Assembly (NCBI GenBank): GCA_958407555.1 | Contig: CATYJC010000056.1 | Span: forward strand, 1-10,813 | DNA: 10,813 nucleotides | Reading direction: 5' to 3' | DNA from: an uncultured Collinsella sp. | GTDB taxonomy: Bacteria; Actinomycetota; Coriobacteriia; Coriobacteriales; Coriobacteriaceae | Part shown: piece after piece, positions 5,858 to 10,813 of the stretch | Position numbering within the stretch: the stretch's first letter is position 1 | Layout of the letters: every line of letters begins with the position of its first letter | Notes under the pieces: model-generated | Database searches by the model: none | The model's input: only the letters and a program-made list of their open reading frames with translations | Told to the model about the DNA's origin: nothing | Made by a program: the position numbers and the translations under genes

Positions 5858-7475
5858 GCTGCTGGTTTCCAACATTGCACTCATTCGCGAGGCGACGTTG
5901 GTTCCGAGCACGGGTCTAACGGTTCTGACTGGAGAAACCGGCGCCGGTAAGACCGCGCTGCTCTCGGCACTCAAGCTCATTTTGGGCGAGCGCGCGGATT
6001 CGTCGACGGTGCGCGAGGGCGAGGCACTTGCCAGCGTCGAGGCGCGCCTGTTTGATGGCCCGCATGACACGGAGGGCGTCACCGTGCGGCGCAGCCTTTC
6101 TGCCGAGGGCCGCAGCCGCGTAAAAATTGACGGCCGCATCGCCAGCGTGCGCGAACTTTCGGAGCGCGTCGGTGTGATGATGGATCTTTGCGGTCAGCAC
6201 GAGCACCAGCGCCTGCTCGACCCGGCGCATCATGTTGTCATGGTCGATGCCTGGGCAGGGCGCCCGGCACTCGAGGCGCTCGAGCACTACCGTGCTTGCT
6301 TTAAGGCATCGCGTGCGGCTGCCAAGGAGGTCCGTCGCGTCGAAGAGGCCTCGCGTGCGCAGGGGAGTCGCGTTGAGGAGGCGCGCTTCGCCCTGGAGCG
6401 CATCGCCGATGTCGACCCCAAGCCGGGTGAGTATGAGGAGCTCGAGGAGCTGCTGCCGCGCTCCGAGCATGCTGAGGTGTTGGTGGCCACGGCCAACGAT
6501 GCCCATGCATCGCTTGCAGCTGAAGGGGGAGCGCTCGATGCCGTGAACAGTGCCGTGGCGGAGCTTTCCCGCATGGCGGCCGTCGACCGCAAGCTGGGTG
6601 ATATCGCCGATGCGCTTTCGGATGCCTGTATCTCGCTTGAGGATTGTGCCAACGAGCTGCGCACCTATCGCGATGGGGTCGCCTTCGATCCGCGCGAGCT
6701 GGCTCGTATGCGCGAGCGCTATTCCGATCTTAAGGCCCTACTGCGTCAGTGGGGGCCCACCATGGACGATGTCTTTGCCATGCGCTACCGCTCACAAGAG
6801 CTGTTGTCCCTGGTCGATGATGGCGATGAGCAGATCAAGAAGGCTCGCGAGGCGCTTGGCGCGGCAGAGCGCGAATTGTTCGCCGCCGCCAAGGCGCTTA
6901 AACGCGTGCGGAATACCGCAGCCCCTCGCTTTTGCCACGAGGTTGGCCGTCAGATGGCGCGCCTGGAGATGGGTGGCGCCGAGCTCGTTTGGGAGTCGCG
7001 CGATCTTCCGCGTGCCGAATGGACGCCGGCGGGGCCTTCGAGCTATGAGCTTTTGTATCGCAGCGGTGCCGGATTGACGCCGCGCCCCCTGCGCCGCATT
7101 GCGTCGGGCGGCGAGCTGAGCCGCGTCATGCTGGCGAGCAAGGTTGTTCTCGGTAACGCGGACGGCGTGGATACGCTGGTGTTCGACGAGGTCGATGCCG
7201 GTGTCGGCGGCTCTACCGCACGTGCCCTCGCGAGCGTGCTGGCAGATCTCGCCGCTACGCATCAGGTGATTGTCGTAACTCACCTGGCGCAGGTCGCCGT
7301 CATGGCCGACAAACACTACGTGGTGAGCAAAGAGCCCGGCGACGTTCCCCAGACTCATCTGGATGAGGTGGCCGGGGACGCCCGCATCGCAGAGATCGCT
7401 CGTATGCTGAGTGGCGATCAATCTGAGGCAAGCCTGGCACATGCCAAGCAGATGTTGGAAGAGGCTCGAGGTTAG
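5847..7475 (+). CDS. recN: DNA repair protein RecN
   Basis: A 542-residue SMC-like ATPase that acts early in double-strand break repair, bridging DNA and assisting RecA. The ATPase head is split. Walker A is GETGAGKT (29-36) with the following LLSALKLILGERA. The CGQHEHQRLLDP stretch is the family's conserved GQHexQ segment. A coiled-coil arm of Glu/Arg/Ala-rich helices spans roughly 150-370. The ABC signature is SGGELS (420-425), Walker B LVFDEVDAG with D447/E448, and the H-loop VVTHLAQ with H479. Length is close to that of other RecN proteins. ATG 5847 has GGAG (5837-5840) 6 nt upstream and overlaps nadK by 11 nt. It is the last gene of the operon. The nearest clear terminator is at 7611-7649, 136 nt after the stop. 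Confidence 0.97.
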   Translation: MIDELLVSNIALIREATLVPSTGLTVLTGETGAGKTALLSALKLILGERADSSTVREGEALASVEARLFDGPHDTEGVTVRRSLSAEGRSRVKIDGRIASVRELSERVGVMMDLCGQHEHQRLLDPAHHVVMVDAWAGRPALEALEHYRACFKASRAAAKEVRRVEEASRAQGSRVEEARFALERIADVDPKPGEYEELEELLPRSEHAEVLVATANDAHASLAAEGGALDAVNSAVAELSRMAAVDRKLGDIADALSDACISLEDCANELRTYRDGVAFDPRELARMRERYSDLKALLRQWGPTMDDVFAMRYRSQELLSLVDDGDEQIKKAREALGAAERELFAAAKALKRVRNTAAPRFCHEVGRQMARLEMGGAELVWESRDLPRAEWTPAGPSSYELLYRSGAGLTPRPLRRIASGGELSRVMLASKVVLGNADGVDTLVFDEVDAGVGGSTARALASVLADLAATHQVIVVTHLAQVAVMADKHYVVSKEPGDVPQTHLDEVAGDARIAEIARMLSGDQSEASLAHAKQMLEEARG

Positions 7476-7552
7476 AACGAGCCGACAGTGTTGGCGGGGA
7501 CAAAATATCAGCAATTGTTGCACCGCCACTTGCTTGTCTGGCCCGACCGTCA

Positions 7553-7704
7553 AAAACTATTCCGGTTTACTACGATGAATCGGCGTAGCTCGAGCACAGC
7601 TAAAATTGTAAAAAGAAAACCGCAGGTAGAACCCCTGCGGTTTTCTTTTAAAACACGATGTGGTCGCATATTCCGATTTCATCGTAGTAAACCGGCATAG
7701 TTTT
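7553..7704. repeat. Palindromic intergenic element with 31/32-nt inverted-repeat arms
   Basis: The left arm (7553-7583) and the right arm (7673-7704) are inverted copies that differ by one substitution and one single-base indel. The longest identical run is CCGGTTTACTACGATGAA. The arms flank 89 nt that contain the bidirectional terminator at 7611-7649. The two short ORFs across this region on opposite strands share peptide pieces such as RFTTM and HRSKP, which is a by-product of the symmetry and not a sign of coding. No transposase or clear target duplication is seen. It could be a MITE- or REP-like repeat or a cruciform-forming terminator region. Confidence 0.8.
7611..7649. terminator. Bidirectional intrinsic terminator between recN and the RpiR regulator
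   Basis: AAAAGAAAACCGCAGG (7611-7626) is fully complementary to 7634-7649, with a 7-nt loop at 7627-7633. The GC core CCGCAGG/CCTGCGG is flanked by a T-rich tract on each strand (TTTTCTTTT on +, TTTTCTTTTTAC on -). It can therefore end the recN operon from the left and the rpiR-type gene from the right. Confidence 0.92.
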
Positions 7705-7737
7705 ATCGGAACGGTACATAACGACCCCTGATAAAAC

Positions 7738-8595
7738 CTACTCCACGACCTTATCCGGCTGGATGAGCTCCTCGTAGTAGCTGATATGCTCGCGGGCGTC
7801 TTCAATCTCGGGCAGCAGGAAGTTGTAGATAACCTCGATTATCATCGTGGCACTCATCTTGGAGAACGCAAAGTCGCCCGTGGTGAGCAGCGCCTCGTGG
7901 TTCACAGTATTAAAGGTGTAGTCGGCCAGGCGAGCAAGCGGGGACTTGCTGTCGCTGCTGATGACGACAACGGTGGCGCCACAGCTGCGAGCCGCTTTTG
8001 CCATGCGATTCAGTCGACGAGACTTGCCGGAGTTCGAGATCAGCACGATGACATCTCCGGGGCGCAGCGTAAGCGCAAAACCAATCGAGGTCTCGCTGAT
8101 GGTGCTTGCCATGCAGCGAAGGCCCAGCTGCGAAAACTTAAACGTCGCGTCGAGCGCGACGGCGTTGGTGTTGCCTACGGCAGCAAACTCGATAGCCCCT
8201 GCGTTCTTAAACGCGTGCACGACGGCTGTCAGCGTGTCGTGGTCAATGCCATCGATAGTCGCATTGAGTTCGCTGACCTTGGCAGCGAGAATATTCTTGA
8301 GGCTCTGCTCCATATTGTCGAGCGAGACCTCGTCGGTGAGGCCTTCATTGCGCTGGCTTTCCAGATCGCGCGCTAGTGAAAACTGGAAACTGCGAAAACT
8401 GCCAAAACCCAGTTTGCGGCAGAAGCGCGAGACGGTTGCTTCGGAGGTTGCAGCGGCGCGCGAAAGCTGAGCGGCTGTCAGACGCGGGGCCTCGGACTGG
8501 TGCTCTAGGATATAGTCGACAATGCGCTGCTCGGACTCGCTGTACCCCCTGTGCATACTAATAAGGGAGAGTGCGCTCTTGCTGCTATCGGACAT
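7738..8595 (-). CDS. RpiR/MurR family transcriptional regulator (HTH + SIS domain)
   Basis: A 285-residue DNA-binding regulator. The N-terminal RpiR-type helix-turn-helix (about 5-80) contains the canonical LTAAQLSRAAATSEATVSRF (39-58) followed by CRKLGFGSFRSFQF. The C-terminal SIS sugar-isomerase domain (about 120-260) shows IEFAAVGNTNAVALDATFKF and VIVLISNSGKSRRLNRMAKA; the NSGKS stretch is the usual phosphosugar-binding loop. Such proteins repress or activate sugar genes in response to sugar phosphates. The start is the ATG whose complement is at 8593-8595, preceded by AGGAG with 7-nt spacing. Longer starts (ATG at 8616 or further upstream) would translate through the proposed promoter. 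It is divergent from the fructose-family PTS gene, so that gene is the likely target. The effector is unknown, perhaps a hexose phosphate made by the permease. The gene ends towards the bidirectional terminator. Confidence 0.92.
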   Translation of the reverse strand: MSDSSKSALSLISMHRGYSESEQRIVDYILEHQSEAPRLTAAQLSRAAATSEATVSRFCRKLGFGSFRSFQFSLARDLESQRNEGLTDEVSLDNMEQSLKNILAAKVSELNATIDGIDHDTLTAVVHAFKNAGAIEFAAVGNTNAVALDATFKFSQLGLRCMASTISETSIGFALTLRPGDVIVLISNSGKSRRLNRMAKAARSCGATVVVISSDSKSPLARLADYTFNTVNHEALLTTGDFAFSKMSATMIIEVIYNFLLPEIEDAREHISYYEELIQPDKVVE

Positions 8596-8602
8596 GGGAT
8601 GG

Positions 8603-8607
8603 CTCCT
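8603..8607 (-). promoter_or_regulatory. Ribosome binding site that decides the RpiR regulator start
   Basis: AGGAG on the minus strand lies 7 nt before the ATG at 8595. It is the only good Shine-Dalgarno near the candidate starts. Confidence 0.7.
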
Positions 8608-8644
8608 GGCTGGCATGAAAATCGGACTTGTTTTGTAATGTCGT

Positions 8645-8650
8645 AGTATA
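8645..8650 (-). promoter_or_regulatory. Candidate -10 element of the RpiR regulator promoter
   Basis: TATACT on the minus strand (one mismatch to TATAAT) lies about 50 nt before the start codon. No strong -35 is visible at 17 nt. It sits in the middle of an imperfect dyad, AATGTC (8637-8642) and GACATT (8653-8658), which could be an autoregulatory operator. Confidence 0.4.
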
Positions 8651-8677
8651 CGGACATTTTCAATTACAAGATACACC

Positions 8678-8705
8678 TTGCCGTTTCAATAGTTGATGGT
8701 AAACT
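8678..8705 (+). promoter_or_regulatory. Candidate promoter of the PTS gene
   Basis: TTGCCG (8678-8683) and TAAACT (8700-8705) are separated by 16 nt. Both are only moderate matches to sigma-70 consensus. The operator-like dyad begins at the last bases of this -10, as expected for repression. An alternative is the better -10 TATAAG at 8770-8775, but it has no matching -35. Confidence 0.3.
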
Positions 8706-8741
8706 TTCATCGACCGTTTACGGTAATGAAAGAACCTTTCA
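8704..8741. promoter_or_regulatory. Operator-like dyad with TGAAAG half-sites
   Basis: CTTTCAT (8704-8710) and ATGAAAG (8726-8732) form an inverted pair around ACCG/CGGT (8713-8716, 8721-8724). A further CTTTCA follows at 8736-8741, so TGAAAG and CTTTCA also face each other across 3 nt. It lies between a divergent RpiR-type regulator and the PTS gene, so it is the most likely binding site of that regulator. TGAAA/TTTCA palindromes are, to my knowledge, known for some RpiR-type proteins; binding here is inferred. Confidence 0.5.
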
Positions 8742-8806
8742 CCGGAGAAATGAGCTGTATTGCTTCTCATATAAGCGGTGGGTTGGTATCTTTCAGGTGT
8801 GGAAAA

Positions 8807-8847
8807 ACGCGTATCGAAGCGCGTGTAGGGGAGCGCCCGCGGGCGCT
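8807..8847 (+). promoter_or_regulatory. Two consecutive hairpins in the PTS leader
   Basis: ACGCG/CGCGT (8807-8811 with 8820-8824, 8-nt loop) is followed by the perfect palindrome AGCGCCCGCGGGCGCT (8832-8847), which can fold as a 6-7-bp stem. The second hairpin ends 9 nt before the AAGGAGGG ribosome site (8857-8864). There is no U-tract, so these are not simple terminators. They may affect mRNA stability or translation. Confidence 0.45.
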
Positions 8848-8868
8848 GTACTCAAGAAGGAGGGACAC

Positions 8869-10813
8869 ATGGCTAAGTTTGACATCATCGCCGCCACCGG
8901 TTGCCCGACCGGCATCGCGCACACCTTCATGGCGAAGGAGGCGCTGGAGAAGGCAGCTGCCGAGCGCGGTCTGACCATTAAGGTCGAGACCCATGGCCAG
9001 GTCGGTGTCGAGAACGAGCTCACCAAGAGTGAGATCGCTGGTGCCAAGGCCGTCGTCGTCGCAGCCGACAAGGATGTCCAGGCGGAGCGTTTCGCCGGTA
9101 AGCCCATGGTTTCCGTTGGTGTTTCCAAGGCCCTGTCCGTCGAGGCTGCAGGTAAGCTGATCGACCGCGCACTCGCCGCCAAGGGCGACGACACGGTTGC
9201 TGCTGCTGCCGATGTCGAGGATGAGGTCGAGGAGAAGGAGTCCATCGGCCACATCATCTATAAGCACCTCATGAACGGCGTTAGCCACATGCTGGTCTTC
9301 GTCGTTGCCGGTGGCGTCCTGACCGCCGTTTCGTTCTTGTGGGGCATCACGTCCTTCGATTCGACGGCTGCCGACTACAACAGCTTCGCCGCTATGCTCA
9401 AGATCATCGGCGGCATTGCCATGAACCTCATGGTTCCCGTGCTTTCTGCCTACATCGCCGAGTCCATCGGCAAGCGCCCGGCACTCGTCCCCGGCTTCGT
9501 CGCCGGTATGATTGCCATCCAGGGTCTGCCTGTCGTCGAGGGGCCCAACGGTACCACGCTCATTGACGCTGGCGGCACCGGCGTGGGCTTCGGCTTCCTG
9601 GGCGGCATCGTCGGCGGCTTCCTCGCTGGTTATGTCATCTTGCTGCTCGAGAAGGTCTTTGCCGGTCTGCCCAAGAACCTGGACGGCCTCAAGGCTATCT
9701 TCCTGTACCCGCTGTTCTCCACGCTGATTGTCGGTCTGGTCATGCTCGGCATCTCCGGCCCCATGGCTGCCATCAACACCGCCATGATGGACTTCCTCAA
9801 GGGTCTGTCTGCCTCCGGTGCTGTTGTCCTGGGTCTTGCTATCGGCTGCATGTGCGCCTTTGACATGGGCGGCCCGGTCAACAAGGCTGCTTACGTCACC
9901 GGTACCGCCATGCTCACCGAGGCCCTGGCTGCCGGTGTCGGCACCGACACCTACAACTTCGGCACCAACTTCATGGCTGCCGTCTCTGCCGCCTGCATCG
10001 TTCCGCCGCTGATCACCACCTTCGCCGTCATCGTCGGCAAGAAGTACTTCAGCCAGGAGGATCATGACGCCGGTGTCGTTAACCTCATCCTTGGTTGCAC
10101 CCACATCACCGAGGGCGCCATTCCGTTCATGACCAAGAACATCTGGCCCGTCATGCCCATCATGATGCTCGGTTCCTCCATCGCCTCGATCCTGACCATT
10201 ATGTTCAACGTCCACGATCCGGCGCCCCACGGTGGCTTCCTGGTCCTGCCCGTTGTCGAGAACGGTCCGCTGTGGGTCCTCGCGATCCTCATCGGCGCCG
10301 TGGTCGGTGGCATCCTGTTCGTCGCTTTCAAGAAGTATGACTTCGAGAAGAACCAGAAGGCCGCTCCTGCCGCTCCCGCTAAGCCGGTCGAGGCTCCCAA
10401 GGCCGCTGCCGTCGAGGCCCCCAAGGCCGAGGCTGCCGACTTCGTGAAGGTCGAGAACGTTTTTGTTGCCGAGAACTTCGCTTCTCGTGACGAGGCCCTG
10501 AGCTTTGTCTCCAACCAGGCCGTCAAGGCCGGTGTCGCTGGCGACGCCGATGCCGTGATGAACGCCTTCCTGGCTCGCGAGGCCGAGGGCACCACGGGTA
10601 TGATGGAGGGCTTCGCCATTCCGCATGCCAAGTCCGATGCCATTACCGAGGCCGCCGTTATCGTCGTCAAGGACGACTCTGGCGTGACCGGTTGGGACAC
10701 CATGGACGGCGCTCCCGTCAACGTGGCTATCGCCCTGCTCATCCCCGGTGCCCAGGCTGGCACCACGCACCTCAAGATCCTGTCCAAGGTCGCCGAGGCG
10801 CTCATGGACGAGG
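8869..10813 (+). CDS. Fructose-family PTS permease, EIIB-EIIC-EIIA fusion (3' end outside window)
   Basis: A membrane phosphotransferase transporter that imports a sugar and phosphorylates it with phosphate from PEP via HPr. 648 codons are visible and the frame runs off the end. Domains in order: EIIB-fru (about 1-95) with phosphorylation site C12 in ATGCPTGIAHTFMA; a short acidic linker; EIIC-fru (about 125-493) with many hydrophobic segments and the family motifs FDMGGPVNKAAY and HITEGAIPF; an Ala/Pro/Lys linker (about 494-524) with VEAPKA twice; and EIIA (from about 525) with active H586 in GFAIPHAKSD. AAGGAGGG (8857-8864) lies 4 nt before the ATG, an unusually strong site. Codons are highly biased, suggesting high expression. 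Many fructose PTS proteins have EIIA first, so this order is a variant. The substrate cannot be read from sequence: fructose is the default guess, with mannose or related sugars possible. It is divergent from the RpiR-type regulator. Confidence 0.94.
   Translation, partial: MAKFDIIAATGCPTGIAHTFMAKEALEKAAAERGLTIKVETHGQVGVENELTKSEIAGAKAVVVAADKDVQAERFAGKPMVSVGVSKALSVEAAGKLIDRALAAKGDDTVAAAADVEDEVEEKESIGHIIYKHLMNGVSHMLVFVVAGGVLTAVSFLWGITSFDSTAADYNSFAAMLKIIGGIAMNLMVPVLSAYIAESIGKRPALVPGFVAGMIAIQGLPVVEGPNGTTLIDAGGTGVGFGFLGGIVGGFLAGYVILLLEKVFAGLPKNLDGLKAIFLYPLFSTLIVGLVMLGISGPMAAINTAMMDFLKGLSASGAVVLGLAIGCMCAFDMGGPVNKAAYVTGTAMLTEALAAGVGTDTYNFGTNFMAAVSAACIVPPLITTFAVIVGKKYFSQEDHDAGVVNLILGCTHITEGAIPFMTKNIWPVMPIMMLGSSIASILTIMFNVHDPAPHGGFLVLPVVENGPLWVLAILIGAVVGGILFVAFKKYDFEKNQKAAPAAPAKPVEAPKAAAVEAPKAEAADFVKVENVFVAENFASRDEALSFVSNQAVKAGVAGDADAVMNAFLAREAEGTTGMMEGFAIPHAKSDAITEAAVIVVKDDSGVTGWDTMDGAPVNVAIALLIPGAQAGTTHLKILSKVAEALMDE

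Noticed and set aside
4616..6139. 507-codon open frame on the minus strand across tlyA, nadK and recN
   Set aside because: It spans three well-supported sense genes with overlapping ends, and its composition is shadow-like with no domain.
7492..7528. TGGCGG/CCGCCA stem after recN as a terminator
   Set aside because: The loop is 25 nt and no T-tract follows. The hairpin at 7611-7649 is far better.
7488..7805. Small ORFs on both strands in the recN-rpiR gap
   Set aside because: They run through the inverted repeat and terminator, and their shared peptide pieces come from the palindrome. There is no ribosome site, and one overlaps the end of the regulator gene.
8767..10770. 667-codon open frame on the minus strand opposite the PTS gene
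   Set aside because: It is codon-aligned with the PTS frame, so it stays open only because the sense gene avoids TTA, CTA and TCA. The product is Gly/Asp/His-rich with no family features, and the + strand gene shows complete PTS domains.

Overview
The window looks like a chromosomal stretch of a GC-rich Gram-positive bacterium, most likely a Coriobacteriia (Collinsella-like) actinomycete. This is inferred from the strongly GC-ending codons, the AGGAGG-type ribosome sites, and a gene order that follows the Firmicute yqhT-efp-yqhY-nusB-xseB-yqxC-recN order while lacking several of its members. No rRNA, tRNA, CRISPR array, phage gene or transposase gene is visible.

Layout. Positions 2-958 (+) hold the 3' part of a 3-dehydroquinate synthase (AroB) homologue whose NAD-binding and zinc-binding residues are missing. 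Then comes a structured leader (995-1057) and an M24 Xaa-Pro peptidase (1090-2220) closed by a clear intrinsic terminator (2244-2286). A tight run of seven genes on the + strand follows (2381-7475): EF-P, an Asp23-family protein, NusB with an extra acidic tail, XseB, the TlyA rRNA methyltransferase, NAD kinase and RecN. Gaps shrink from 24 nt to overlaps of 1, 4 and 11 nt, so this is very probably one operon combining translation, rRNA transcription/modification, cofactor supply and DNA repair.

Positions 7476-7737 separate convergent genes. They contain a 16-bp-stem bidirectional terminator nested inside a near-perfect 31/32-nt inverted repeat. The opposite strand then carries an RpiR-type regulator (7738-8595), divergent from a fructose-family PTS permease with domain order EIIB-EIIC-EIIA (8869 to beyond the window end). 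The 273-bp divergent region carries seven copies of TTTCA/TGAAA, candidate promoters and a leader with two GC-rich hairpins. The regulator probably senses a sugar phosphate and controls the permease.

Most of the window is conserved housekeeping sequence. I see no complete new system. The points most worth a second look are the degenerate AroB with a cysteine cluster in place of its NAD loop, the palindromic element at 7553-7704, and the operator array between the regulator and the PTS gene.
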